From: Sphingorhabdus sp. 109
GTDB lineage: Bacteria > Pseudomonadota > Alphaproteobacteria > Sphingomonadales > Sphingomonadaceae
Direction: 5' to 3'
DNA length: 64,000 bases
NCBI RefSeq assembly: GCF_902506555.1
Contig: NZ_LR732707.1
Coordinates: 2,131,290 to 2,195,289 of the forward strand
Shown here: positions 1-7,950 of the stretch, one piece after another
Numbering within the stretch: the first letter of the stretch is position 1
How the letters are laid out: the number at the start of each line of letters is the position of its first letter
Translations under genes and position numbers: made by a program
The notes under the pieces: generated by a model
The model's database searches: none
Seen by the model: the letters and a program-made list of their open reading frames with translations, nothing else
What the model was told of the DNA's origin: nothing

Positions 1-9
1 TTACCCATG
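1..9 (-). CDS. Start of a gene running off the left edge
   Basis: On the minus strand an ATG at position 9 follows a strong purine-rich ribosome binding site (GGGAGAGGAAAAC) at the right distance, about 50 bases after the PepSY gene stops. Only two to three codons are visible, so the product cannot be named. The spacing suggests it belongs to the same minus-strand copper operon. Confidence 0.4.
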   Translation of the reverse strand, partial: HG

Positions 10-59
10 TTTTCCTCTCCCTATTTTTATCAGGCGCAAGTGTTTTTAATACGGCCAGA

Positions 60-788
60 CTACGCGTGAGTAGTGTGAAGGTTCCGGCCCTTACGACTTC
101 GCCGAAACGGCCATCGCTTAATGATGAGTAACAATCCAGAAAGAGCCATAGTCAGGCCGCCCAATGCAAAAATGACGAGCCACCAGCTGTTGAAATTCTC
201 ATGGTTTTTCCAGTCCATGATATGCAGACCCCAGAAGAAATCATAAACACGCCAAGTTGTGCTACGCACCGCTGCAATCTCGCCAGTCGATAGCGGAATA
301 TAGACAGAAACGTCATCCTCGGTATCAACTCGCCAAGCAGGAAGCGCGCCTCGATATTCTGTGGAGCCGGTCACAACCTTTTCGACGGCCGCAATATTGG
401 GGCGACCGGTTATCCAAGCGCGAGACGTTATTAACCCGGCTTCTTTTGACGTTATTTGGCTACGTTTGATGCCCGTTTTGGCATCGTAAAGGAATGTCTC
501 GCCTCGCCCATTTTCAAGTTCAGCAACAGGCCTGCCTAAGACACTACGGTATCGCAAGGAAACCACGTTCCCCGATATTTCGCGACCCAAATTTTCAGGT
601 GTCACTAGCCCAACAAGGCTATTGAGTTGTTCAGGCTCTCGCGCGACAAGATGTTCGCTGCGGACCGTCTCGATTGGCACAACGCTCATAATAACGCCGC
701 TTGCAAACCAGAGCAGCAACTGTGCACCGATAAAGAGCGCGAGCCATTTATGAATTTTACTCGCCCGTATATGGGTCTTTTGTGTCAC
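60..788 (-). CDS. PepSY-domain membrane protein
   Basis: About 242 residues. One membrane segment near residues 15-35 is followed by a roughly 165-residue periplasmic stretch with PepSY character (a strand rich in YDAKTG-type motifs) and a second membrane segment near residues 205-230, then a basic cytoplasmic tail. This is the usual build of PepSY-associated TM proteins found beside iron or copper genes; their biochemical role is not settled. I chose the GTG at 788 because a GGAGG sits 7-8 bases upstream; the longer reading from TTG at 803 would place that GGAGG inside the gene. It lies 47 bases downstream of the NTF2-like gene and is probably the last complete gene of the cop operon in view. 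Confidence 0.75.
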   Translation of the reverse strand: MTQKTHIRASKIHKWLALFIGAQLLLWFASGVIMSVVPIETVRSEHLVAREPEQLNSLVGLVTPENLGREISGNVVSLRYRSVLGRPVAELENGRGETFLYDAKTGIKRSQITSKEAGLITSRAWITGRPNIAAVEKVVTGSTEYRGALPAWRVDTEDDVSVYIPLSTGEIAAVRSTTWRVYDFFWGLHIMDWKNHENFNSWWLVIFALGGLTMALSGLLLIIKRWPFRRSRKGRNLHTTHA

Positions 789-835
789 GCTATCTCCTCC
801 CAAAAAGGCATCGGTTTTATTGCTGTCTTGCCATG

Positions 836-1309
836 CTATTTCTTGGGCGTGCGGGAAGATGAGTGATATTGAGCAATTTTCCAGCTTTCGTCTCGTTTCA
901 CGAGAACCGCAGTGGCAACGCCTTGCCTTTCGATAATCCGGCCATCCTTTAGCACTATCGTATATGTATAGGTTTCCCAGGCGATTGCTGTTTCACCTAT
1001 GACAGATATATCGATAGTCTCATTGTTGAATGTAAAGCTCTCAAACTCTTTGAGTTCAGGACTGAGATGATGGGCAAGATAATTGCTAAAGCTGCCCTCC
1101 GCTTTTCCATTTTCAAATACCAGCGCGTCATCCGTGAATAGGCGGGGCATATTGGTATCATCGAGACTTTCTATGCCGCTTCGATATGCTTCGAGCGTGC
1201 TTTCAGGTGTCCCCATCATAGATGCAGATTCTGCGTCTTTATCGTGCGCCACAGCTTGATAAGAAATTGTAGAAAGCGTCAAAATTAGCGCCAAACCAAT
1301 ATATTCCAT
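836..1309 (-). CDS. Exported NTF2-like (SnoaL/DUF4440-type) protein
   Basis: 157 residues: an N-terminal signal peptide (about residues 1-21, ending QAVA before HDKDAES) and one NTF2-fold domain with the typical N-terminal helix, a TDDALVFENG segment and a closing strand WKIAQYHSSSRTP. Such domains bind small molecules or act as adaptors; no catalytic residues can be assigned. The gene lies 20 bases downstream of copB. Its ribosome binding site is embedded in a run of nine G on the coding strand (positions 1313-1321), only three bases from the ATG, which could make expression sensitive to slippage. A copper-linked periplasmic role is inferred only from position. Confidence 0.7.
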   Translation of the reverse strand: MEYIGLALILTLSTISYQAVAHDKDAESASMMGTPESTLEAYRSGIESLDDTNMPRLFTDDALVFENGKAEGSFSNYLAHHLSPELKEFESFTFNNETIDISVIGETAIAWETYTYTIVLKDGRIIERQGVATAVLVKRDESWKIAQYHSSSRTPKK

Positions 1310-1329
1310 ACTCCCCCCCCCTAAAAATA

Positions 1330-2487
1330 TTAGAACCAGAATCTAATCCCGATAACATAATTGGTGACGCTGGGATCTTCTCCGCCCGCCCGCGCGTATC
1401 TGGCGCTTTGCCCAACTTTCCATTCCTGTTCGATGCCGATATAGGGCGCAAACTCGCGGGCAAATTCATATCGTAAGCGTATTCCCAGTTCAGCAGCATC
1501 GATCCCCGCGCCAATCCCCAATTCAGGAACATCCTGCGCCGCAAGATTGAGTTCTGCGCGGGGTTGCAGGATCAGTCGCTGCGTTATGCGCTGGTCATAT
1601 TCAGCCTCGAAGCGCGCAGTCAAATCGCCCCGGTCAGACAAAAATGCTGCCCCATCGATTTCGAACAGGTAAGGCGCAAGACCCTGTATTCCAATAACTG
1701 CATAGGTCCGGTCGCGCGGCGCAAAATCCTGCCTCACGCCCGCTTGCAAATCGAAAAATGGTGCAATGGCATGGCTCCATAGCGCCTGCACCTCTGCGCT
1801 TTCTATCTTTTCGCCGAAATTGCCTTCGCCTTCGCTCTTGAACCAGAATTTGTCGATATCGCCGCCATAATAGCCCTGACCGTCCCACAAGTAGCCGTTC
1901 TTGCCATCTCGCACACGATATTCAGCGCGATCAGCCATCACCCAAAGCGTTTTCATGCCGCCATTTTCCGCCGCCAGCTGCTTCCTGGAGCCGCTCATAG
2001 CGTCAGCTCCCCATATCGCATCGGCAGCACGCGCAGGCCCTCTACCAGCTTCGGGAGGAGGTGTTTCGTCAGCCATGGGCGCCGTCATATCGGCCATGTC
2101 ATTACCTGGCATATCCATAGCTTCATGATCCATCTGGCCATGATCCATTGTCGAATGATCCATATCCGCCATCGCTGGCTGCTCGTCCATTTGACTATGA
2201 TCCATGCTACCATGGTCCATCACCATTGGCGCTTCGGTGGGGACCGTGTTGGGAGGGCCGGGCTGAATTTTTGCAGGCTTGGCTTTTGGCGCAGCCTTGG
2301 CTTGTGGTTTGGCAAGCGCGGGCTTCGGCGCAACAGACGCAGGCTTGGGTTTTAGCGTTGGCTTTGGTTCGGGCTTTGCTTTTGGCGCGGGCATTGTCAT
2401 CCCTGGCATGCTCATGTCATGGCCTTGATGTTGCGCCATTGCAGGTGCGGATACACCGACCGCGAGAATGATTATCAGCGATTTCAT
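1330..2487 (-). CDS. copB: Copper resistance protein B (outer-membrane)
   Basis: 385 residues. Signal peptide (residues 1-18, cleaved after AMA), then a low-complexity region to about residue 160. This region is rich in Met, His, Pro, Ala and Lys, with MDHS/MDHG repeats expected to bind copper. The remaining roughly 220 residues form the CopB beta-barrel domain, ending in aromatic FWF as outer-membrane proteins do. CopB/PcoB works with the multicopper oxidase CopA in periplasmic copper sequestration. Start and stop overlap by four bases (ATGA) with copA upstream, so the two are translationally coupled. Confidence 0.92.
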   Translation of the reverse strand: MKSLIIILAVGVSAPAMAQHQGHDMSMPGMTMPAPKAKPEPKPTLKPKPASVAPKPALAKPQAKAAPKAKPAKIQPGPPNTVPTEAPMVMDHGSMDHSQMDEQPAMADMDHSTMDHGQMDHEAMDMPGNDMADMTAPMADETPPPEAGRGPARAADAIWGADAMSGSRKQLAAENGGMKTLWVMADRAEYRVRDGKNGYLWDGQGYYGGDIDKFWFKSEGEGNFGEKIESAEVQALWSHAIAPFFDLQAGVRQDFAPRDRTYAVIGIQGLAPYLFEIDGAAFLSDRGDLTARFEAEYDQRITQRLILQPRAELNLAAQDVPELGIGAGIDAAELGIRLRYEFAREFAPYIGIEQEWKVGQSARYARAGGEDPSVTNYVIGIRFWF

Positions 2488-4307
2488 GCGTCCGCTCCCG
2501 ATTGTGAGGCAACCGTGACAATCTGGAACATCCCTGCGTGCATGTGATAAAGCAAATGACAGTGAAACGCCCAGTCGCCCGGTTCATCGGCGGTCAGGTC
2601 AAAACTGGCGCTGCCGCCCGGTTGAACAATCACGGTATGCTTGAGCGGTTGGTTCTTTTGACCATTGACCAGTTCAAAGAAATGTCCGTGCAGATGGATC
2701 GGGTGCGCCATCATCGTGTCGTTGACGAGTTTCACCCGAACGCGCTCATTATAGGCGAAGCGGATTGGTTCATCGGAGACGGCTGAGAATTTCTGGCCGT
2801 CGAACGACCACATATAGCGTTCCATGCTGCCGGTTAGATGGATTTCCATGTTGCGCGAGGCCTTGCGGTGGTCCGTGCTCGGGATCAGAGCCGCGAGCTG
2901 CTTGTAATTGAGGACACGGTGATCGACTTTGTCGAGTCCGATTCCGGGATCGCCCATGCGGTCCGCCGCATTCATTGAAACCATGTCTAGGCCAGGACCG
3001 ACTTTTACATCGGACGGCAGCATCGACGTGTCGCGCATTTTCATACCGCTCATGTCCACACCGGCCATGCCATCACCGCCGCTCATATCCATCCCGGGCA
3101 TATCCATCTTGGCCATCTCATCAGCGCTCATCTTGCTGTGATCCATTTGCGAATGGTCCATGCCGCTTGCTGGCGCACCACCCGATGCTCCATGATCCAT
3201 GCCCGCCATCCCCATGTCAGCCATCGTCAGTATTGGCGGATCGCGCAGGGCCGGGACTTCGGCGCGCATTCCTGCACGGGGAACCAAGGTAGCAACGCCC
3301 ATGCCCGAGCGGTCCATAGATTCTGCTACGAAGGTGAAGGCCTTGTCCGCGGTTGGCTGGACAACGACGTCATAGGTTTCTGCAACCCCGATCTGTAATT
3401 CATCGGTTTCTACTGGCATGACATTTTGGCCATCGGCCTGCACCACCGTCATCGGCAGGCCTGGGATCCGCAGATTAAAGAAGGTCATTGCGCTGCCATT
3501 GATAATCCTAAGCCGCACCCTTTCTCCAGGGTTGAAAAGCAGTTCTAGATTATCGGCAGGGCCGTGCCCGTTGATAAGATAAGTATAAGTTGCCGCCGAC
3601 ACATCAAGTATGTCGGTGGGTGACATCCGCATTTTGCCCCACATTCGGCGTTCTTTGCCGCTCAATTTGCGATCATCAGTGGCAGTGGTTTTCTGATAGT
3701 CAAAATAGCCATCAGCATGTTTCAGCTTCTTCATGATGACATGTGGGTGCATCGGCGTAAATTCGCTGAGAAGGATGATATATTCGCGATCAAAAGCTAC
3801 CGGGTCTGACCCTGCAGGATCGACGATGATTGGGCCATAATGCCCCATCTGTTCCTGCAGCCCCGAATGGCTGTGCCACCAATAGGTGCCGCTCTGGCGC
3901 ACCTTGAAGGGCGCTGTGAAGGTCTCGCCGGGCTTGATACCGGGAAAGGACACGCCCGGAACACCATCAAACTGGAAGGGAAGCAATATGCCGTGCCAGT
4001 GAATTGAGCTATCCTCATCGAGGTTGTTGGTAACATTCAGTCGGACATCCTGCCCCTCGCGTAACCTTACCAGCGGCCCCGGCACGGTGCCGTTCACCGC
4101 GATTGCATGACCGCTGCGTCCGCCCGTTGAAAATTGACCGCGTCCGATGGCAAGATCAATGCTTGAGCCTGAAACTTCGTCAATGCCCTTACGCACCGAA
4201 CCTGCCATTGCTCCGCGTGCCCAAGCAGGCATGGAAGAGGAAAATCCGACCGCGCCGCCAGCAAGCAGAGCAGATGAAAGGAAGCGGCGACGGGGAAGAG
4301 AAAGCAT
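2484..4307 (-). CDS. copA: Copper resistance multicopper oxidase CopA/PcoA
   Basis: 607 residues, normal for the CopA/PcoA family. A twin-arginine signal (LPRRRFLSSALLAGGAVGF) exports the folded enzyme to the periplasm. Cupredoxin copper ligands are visible: HWHG and HSH in the first domain, HPIHLHGH and HCHLLYHMHAGM in the last, giving the type 1 and trinuclear sites. Between domains 2 and 3 is a Met-rich insert with MDHSQMDHSKM and MDMPGMDMS repeats typical of copper-resistance oxidases. It oxidises Cu(I) to the less toxic Cu(II). It starts 52 bases after the ECF sigma gene, with AGGATC as ribosome binding site, and overlaps copB, so it is probably part of a sigma-controlled operon. Confidence 0.95.
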   Translation of the reverse strand: MLSLPRRRFLSSALLAGGAVGFSSSMPAWARGAMAGSVRKGIDEVSGSSIDLAIGRGQFSTGGRSGHAIAVNGTVPGPLVRLREGQDVRLNVTNNLDEDSSIHWHGILLPFQFDGVPGVSFPGIKPGETFTAPFKVRQSGTYWWHSHSGLQEQMGHYGPIIVDPAGSDPVAFDREYIILLSEFTPMHPHVIMKKLKHADGYFDYQKTTATDDRKLSGKERRMWGKMRMSPTDILDVSAATYTYLINGHGPADNLELLFNPGERVRLRIINGSAMTFFNLRIPGLPMTVVQADGQNVMPVETDELQIGVAETYDVVVQPTADKAFTFVAESMDRSGMGVATLVPRAGMRAEVPALRDPPILTMADMGMAGMDHGASGGAPASGMDHSQMDHSKMSADEMAKMDMPGMDMSGGDGMAGVDMSGMKMRDTSMLPSDVKVGPGLDMVSMNAADRMGDPGIGLDKVDHRVLNYKQLAALIPSTDHRKASRNMEIHLTGSMERYMWSFDGQKFSAVSDEPIRFAYNERVRVKLVNDTMMAHPIHLHGHFFELVNGQKNQPLKHTVIVQPGGSASFDLTADEPGDWAFHCHLLYHMHAGMFQIVTVASQSGADA

Positions 4308-4359
4308 ATGTGATCCTGATTACTAAACCGATATGCTTCTCAATACGGAGGAGACTCCT

Positions 4360-4938
4360 TCACCCCTCAAATTTTTCAGAAATTTCTCGCAGGCGATTGC
4401 GGGCACGGTAAATTCGCGTTTCGACGGCTTTCTCAGATATTCCGAGAATATGCGCCGCCTCGGCTTGGCTATTCTCGCCAAAAGTGACCAGAACAAACGG
4501 CTCACGCAATGTCGCTGGCAAGCGAGTGATCTCTTTTTGCATGACTTCAAGCGCCTGACGCGCCTGCAATTCTGCACTTGGGTCAGGTGCATCGTCAGCT
4601 ACTATCATGCCAGCTTCATTGTCGCTGTGAAATTCAAAAAACTGCCTGATCCGACGTTTACGCAAAAGATCGCGGCATTTATTGACTGTAATCCGGGTGA
4701 GCCACGGAGAAATGGGTCGCGACAAATCAAAGCTGGCGAGCTTGAACCAAGCAGCTGCCAGCGCCTCCTGAACGGCATCTTCGGCATCTGAACTGTTGCC
4801 CATCATTCTCAGGGCGATATTTTGCAGCCGGGGCGCTTGCTGGTTCATCACACGGTTGAATGCAGTTTTGCTACCTTTTGCAGCCTCTGCGATGAGCGCA
4901 TTTTCCGGAACTTGCGCGTCAGACTGCGACTTTTGCAC
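4360..4938 (-). CDS. ECF sigma factor, CnrH-like
   Basis: 192 residues with sigma-70 region 2 (about residues 25-95, including SDAEDAVQEALAAAWFKL and the PWLTRITVNKCRDLLRKRR segment) and region 4 (about residues 130-185, LPATLREPFVLVTFGENSQAEAAHILGISEKAVETRIYRARNRL split over a helix-turn-helix). It starts with GTG directly after the stop codon of the metal sensor. Length and neighbours match CnrH of Cupriavidus (191 residues), whose activity is held by CnrY and CnrX. Here the downstream genes are copAB rather than a Ni/Co efflux pump, so copper is the likely signal (inference). Confidence 0.88.
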   Translation of the reverse strand: MQKSQSDAQVPENALIAEAAKGSKTAFNRVMNQQAPRLQNIALRMMGNSSDAEDAVQEALAAAWFKLASFDLSRPISPWLTRITVNKCRDLLRKRRIRQFFEFHSDNEAGMIVADDAPDPSAELQARQALEVMQKEITRLPATLREPFVLVTFGENSQAEAAHILGISEKAVETRIYRARNRLREISEKFEG

Positions 4939-5376
4939 TTAATACCCTGCGGTCAGCGAGTTTGATACCCGCTCGTCAAACGCCCTTTGCTGGTCGGGAT
5001 TTAACAAAGCGCGCATCTTGAAGAGATGTTCGACAGTGACTTTTTGTAACAATCCCATTTGAACATGCACCGCTTCAATCGCGGTAGAAACCTTGGGGCC
5101 GTATTGATGTTCTTCTTCGATGGCAGCGGCAAGATCGGCATTGGCCGATCGCAGCGCGAGGTCCAGTGCCTGCCGCCTGATCCCGAAATCACTTTCCAGC
5201 TCTGCAAGCTGCTTCTCTTGTGCCTTATCAAGATCAAGCTCTTCGTGAACGAAGCTGTGGACCCCAACATTTTGGTCGTCGCTTTGGCTCCAGTGTTTGG
5301 CACCGAGGGAACCGATCCAGCCTGCGCCAAGCGCCAGCAGGACGAGAAGGATAATTTGTATTGGTCCGAATTTCAT
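4939..5376 (-). CDS. Periplasmic heavy-metal sensor, CnrX-like
   Basis: 145 residues, close to the 148 of CnrX. One N-terminal membrane anchor (about residues 4-24) and a helical periplasmic domain with HSFVHEELDLDKAQEKQLAEL and a closing LLNPDQQRAFDERV, the pattern of the metal-resistance (CnrX/ZraP/Spy) family. The two His plus acidic residues near the domain start are candidate metal ligands. The ATG at 5376 preceded by GGTGAT is preferred over the longer reading from 5439, which would run into the anti-sigma gene. It would relay periplasmic metal status to the membrane anti-sigma protein encoded just upstream. Confidence 0.8.
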   Translation of the reverse strand: MKFGPIQIILLVLLALGAGWIGSLGAKHWSQSDDQNVGVHSFVHEELDLDKAQEKQLAELESDFGIRRQALDLALRSANADLAAAIEEEHQYGPKVSTAIEAVHVQMGLLQKVTVEHLFKMRALLNPDQQRAFDERVSNSLTAGY

Positions 5377-5389
5377 ATGCTCATCACCG

Positions 5390-5686
5390 TCACTGTGAAA
5401 CGTGAAGAAGGTTGGCGGGCGAGTAATCCGCACCGCCAATCAAAGGGCTGGTTTGGTTCATCGCCAGCGCAGGCTGATCGGCCGTTCCAAACCCAGCGCC
5501 CAGCGCGGTCACGAACATCAGCGCCGCCAGTAGACTTTTCTGGCGCGAAAGCCGGCTGCTATTCATTTCGCCGACACGGAGCCAGACATCATTGTGGAAA
5601 CCATCATCGCTTGCCAGCGCCTCGGTTGATTGATCGGCCCGCAAGCTTGCAAGCATCGCATCAAGTTTAGTGTCAGATAGCGGCAT
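5390..5686 (-). CDS. Membrane anti-sigma protein, CnrY-like
   Basis: 98 residues (CnrY is 95). A cytoplasmic N-terminal half of about 48 residues contains helices suited to wrap a sigma factor (LSDTKLDAMLASLRAD). A single membrane segment (about residues 50-68) and a short periplasmic tail follow. It is the first gene of the minus-strand anti-sigma/sensor/sigma/copAB run and lies 13 bases from the sensor gene. Sequence similarity to named anti-sigma families is weak; the call rests mainly on size, topology and gene order. Confidence 0.65.
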   Translation of the reverse strand: MPLSDTKLDAMLASLRADQSTEALASDDGFHNDVWLRVGEMNSSRLSRQKSLLAALMFVTALGAGFGTADQPALAMNQTSPLIGGADYSPANLLHVSQ

Positions 5687-5741
5687 TGATATTATCCCAT
5701 TTCGTCGTTTCTGTTCTTTATACGCATGCTGGACAGCTTTG

Positions 5742-5764
5742 CCCTCGAAATTATTTTTGAGGGG
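5742..5764. promoter_or_regulatory. Imperfect palindrome in the divergent cop promoter region
   Basis: CCCTCGAAAT and TTTTTGAGGG face each other around a short AT centre, in the 164-base space between the anti-sigma gene (minus) and the DUF2231 gene (plus). It could be a regulator site for either direction. I could not assign ECF -35 and -10 boxes with confidence. Confidence 0.3.
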
Positions 5765-5850
5765 TGGCCATTATCGCTGCGTATTATTGGTTAGCGGTCA
5801 TCAAGGACACGGCAATGCGCGACCTCAAATTTTTTACAGGAAGGGCTGAG

Positions 5851-6612
5851 ATGCCAATTAAGAAGTTTCGCAAATTTATGATGTGCATTGCAATTGGTCT
5901 CAGTTCGCTCAGCGTTCCTGCTCTTGCGCACGGCGATCCGACCGAGATGGGCGCTGGTCCGGGAACTGGCGCAGACCATCATGAAAAAGCTAACGGAGCC
6001 GGTGAAGCTGCGCAGAACGCCGATATGCAGGATATGATGGATGATGGCACGATGCCGATGATACCCGATGGATCAGCCCCCGTGGCGCCGGAAGGCAACC
6101 ACTTAGAAGGTATGGGTGACGGCCATGGAGGCATGATGGATCATAGCGAAGCGGCAGATAATAGTAATAAGAGCTTTGGTGAGCGCCTGTTCATCTGGCT
6201 GGGCAAACTTCATACGGTTGTCATCCATTTTCCAATTGCCATGATTGTTGCCGCGTTTGCAGCCGAAGCGTTTGGTGTTGCGCGCGGTAAGCCTGACTGG
6301 CGTTCGGCAGCGCGAATTATGCTCGTCATTGGTGCCCTGGGCGCAGTAGCCGCAGCGTTTTTTGGCTGGTTTGCTGGTGGTTTCTATCTTTATGACCGCA
6401 ACCTGATCCTCACCACGCATCGCTATCTAGGAATGACCGTCGCAATCGGATCGGTGCTGTTGGCATGGGCCGGGCTACGCCGTTTTCACCACAATCGCAG
6501 CGAAGAAATACTGTTCGCCGTCTTGCTGGGCCTATTGACGATCGGCGTGCTGATTCAAGCGTTTCTGGGCGGCACATTCATGCATGGCGGCATGAATCAT
6601 ATGAATTTCTAA
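5851..6612 (+). CDS. DUF2231-type membrane protein with metal-binding N-terminus
   Basis: 253 residues from the ATG at 5851, which has AGGAAGGG eight bases upstream and gives a clean signal peptide ending VPALA before HGDP. A Met/His/Asp-rich periplasmic stretch (about residues 25-105, motifs MQDMMDDGTMPM and HGGMMDHS) precedes four membrane segments (about residues 115-250) with His residues (LHTVVIHFPIAM, TTHRYLGM), the DUF2231 pattern. It is divergent from the cnr-like/cop operon and followed by other copper genes. A role in periplasmic or membrane copper handling is inferred. Confidence 0.75.
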   Translation: MPIKKFRKFMMCIAIGLSSLSVPALAHGDPTEMGAGPGTGADHHEKANGAGEAAQNADMQDMMDDGTMPMIPDGSAPVAPEGNHLEGMGDGHGGMMDHSEAADNSNKSFGERLFIWLGKLHTVVIHFPIAMIVAAFAAEAFGVARGKPDWRSAARIMLVIGALGAVAAAFFGWFAGGFYLYDRNLILTTHRYLGMTVAIGSVLLAWAGLRRFHHNRSEEILFAVLLGLLTIGVLIQAFLGGTFMHGGMNHMNF

Positions 6613-6667
6613 ACACGCCAAGCTCCAAATCGAGCAGATGGCTCGTTATTACCCGAAGGAAAGATAG

Positions 6668-7135
6668 ATGTTCAATCACATCCGCAAACTGAAGAAAAAC
6701 CCGCTTTTGGCATCGGTGCTCTTTGGCTTGCTCGCTGCCTGCACCAGCGCCGCTCAAGCTGCCCCGCTTGTGATGTTCCGCGACCCGGGCTGCGGCTGCT
6801 GCGAAAAATGGGCCGAGCATATTGAAACGAATATGAAACAGGATGTGGAAACACGGAACAGCCTAAATATGAGCGCTGTCAAAGACGCGAACGCAGTGCC
6901 GGAAACGTTGCGATCCTGTCATACCATGATTGTTGAGGGATATGTTATCGAAGGGCATGTGCCCGCCGATGCTATTGCCAAATTACTGCGGGAAAAACCT
7001 ACTGGAGTGAAGGGCCTTGCCGTCGCTGGAATGCCGGTCGGCTCGCCTGGAATGGAATATCAAAACCAAACCCAGCCTTATCAAGTTATAGCGTTTGGCG
7101 ACAGCGGCCAACGCGTTTTCGCTAGTTACAATTGA
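6668..7135 (+). CDS. DUF411 metal-binding protein (CopG-like)
   Basis: 155 residues. Signal sequence (about residues 1-31, with LAACTSAAQAA; a lipobox-like LAAC is present), then the DUF411 domain with the conserved Cys cluster DPGCGCCEKWAEHIE, later CHTMIVEGYVIEGHVPADAI and GMPVGSPGME. DUF411 proteins accompany bacterial copper resistance loci and are thought to bind copper in the periplasm. The gene is 55 bases after the DUF2231 gene and 25 before the Met/His-rich protein, so probably the middle of a three-gene operon. Confidence 0.88.
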   Translation: MFNHIRKLKKNPLLASVLFGLLAACTSAAQAAPLVMFRDPGCGCCEKWAEHIETNMKQDVETRNSLNMSAVKDANAVPETLRSCHTMIVEGYVIEGHVPADAIAKLLREKPTGVKGLAVAGMPVGSPGMEYQNQTQPYQVIAFGDSGQRVFASYN

Positions 7136-7160
7136 AATTTAAACCAAGAAAGGAAATATC

Positions 7161-7502
7161 ATGAAAAAGCTTACACTATTTTTGGGAGCCATGGCTCTGA
7201 CGTCTGGCGGGGCGGTATTGGCTCATGACCATACGGCACCGAAAGCCGGCGCGCCTGCGATGCAGAAATGCGAAATGATGAAAGACGGTATGAAAATGCC
7301 GGGCATGATGATGAAGGGTGCCGATGGCAAAATGTCCTGCCAGATGATGGATCACTCGAAGATGGACCACAGCAAAATGGATCACTCTAAAATGTCAGCC
7401 CCGGATGCGAGTGACAAAGCGCAACCAGCTATGGATCCGAAGATGGACCATTCGAAGATGGATCATAGCATGATGGAGCCCAAAAAAGACGCGCCTGAAT
7501 AA
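7161..7502 (+). CDS. Periplasmic Met/His-rich copper-binding protein
   Basis: 113 residues: signal peptide (about residues 1-21, ending VLA before HDH) followed by a disordered segment. That segment is dominated by Met, His, Lys and Asp, with four to five MDHSKM units and a CEMMKDGMKMPGMMM stretch. The composition fits a low-affinity Cu(I) or Ag(I) sponge or chaperone; there is no recognisable fold. The same MDHSKM unit is found in copA and copB here, suggesting repeat sharing or convergent selection. Well-placed ribosome binding site AAGGAAAT. Confidence 0.75.
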   Translation: MKKLTLFLGAMALTSGGAVLAHDHTAPKAGAPAMQKCEMMKDGMKMPGMMMKGADGKMSCQMMDHSKMDHSKMDHSKMSAPDASDKAQPAMDPKMDHSKMDHSMMEPKKDAPE

Positions 7503-7505
7503 GAG

Positions 7506-7554
7506 AATAGTCTGGCTCGGAGCTCCGCTTTACGATTCTTCGGGCCAGACTATT
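7506..7554. terminator. Hairpin between convergent genes
   Basis: An 11-base perfect inverted repeat (AATAGTCTGGC / GCCAGACTATT) separates the Met/His-rich gene from csoR and overlaps the csoR stop codon. It is followed by TTT on the plus strand and by a short T-containing stretch on the other, so it may terminate both transcripts. Confidence 0.6.
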
Positions 7555-7822
7555 TCCCCATCTTGCCGAACAGGTTCACCAATTCCGCAACTTTCTCTTT
7601 CTGGTCAGCTTTGCTGCCCGAGGTCAAAGCTTCCTCGACGCAATGATTGGTATGGATTTCCAGAATTTTCATTTTGGTAGAGCGCAGGGCGGCTTCCATC
7701 GCGGAGAATTGCTGGAGGATATCGATACAATAGCGATCATCTTCCATCATTTTAGCTATTCCGCGCGCCTGACCCTCGATCTTTCGCATGCGCACGATTT
7801 CTTTGGTGAATTTGTCTGTCAT
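7550..7822 (-). CDS. csoR: CsoR-family copper-sensing repressor
   Basis: 90 residues, the DUF156 all-helical fold. The Cu(I) ligand set of CsoR is present: Cys32 (DRYCIDIL), His57 and Cys61 (IHTNHCVEE), matching the Cys-His-Cys pattern and not the Ni/Co pattern of RcnR. The protein represses until Cu(I) binds. The gene is divergent from the small-membrane-protein/P-type ATPase operon; a G-tract palindrome in the gap (7901-7920) is its likely operator. Confidence 0.9.
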   Translation of the reverse strand: MTDKFTKEIVRMRKIEGQARGIAKMMEDDRYCIDILQQFSAMEAALRSTKMKILEIHTNHCVEEALTSGSKADQKEKVAELVNLFGKMGK

Positions 7823-7880
7823 GATGCCCTTATGCCAAATTTTGGAGCGTGATCAATCTAAAGAAGCGGCGGCATCAACC

Positions 7881-7909
7881 TTGACACTTCGCCGCCTTAC
7901 TACTATACC
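7881..7909 (+). promoter_or_regulatory. Sigma-70 promoter of the Cu-ATPase operon
   Basis: TTGACA (7881-7886), a 17-base spacer, then TATACC (7904-7909) give a near-consensus promoter about 40 bases before the start of the downstream small membrane protein. The -10 box lies within the CsoR-like palindrome. Confidence 0.75.
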
Positions 7910-7920
7910 CCCCTATAGTA
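7901..7920. promoter_or_regulatory. CsoR-like operator
   Basis: TACTATACCCCCCTATAGTA: inverted arms ACTATA/TATAGT around a run of six C (six G on the other strand), the arrangement known for CsoR/RcnR-family operators. It covers the -10 box, so binding would block RNA polymerase. Confidence 0.8.
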
Positions 7921-7950
7921 TATTTTGTTAATGATCAAGAGGAGCTAGAA

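Noticed and set aside
7161-7502. Short tandem DNA repeats (ATGGATCACTCTAAA-type) read as a possible CRISPR or minisatellite
   Set aside because: They are in frame and encode MDHSKM protein repeats; spacers are absent.
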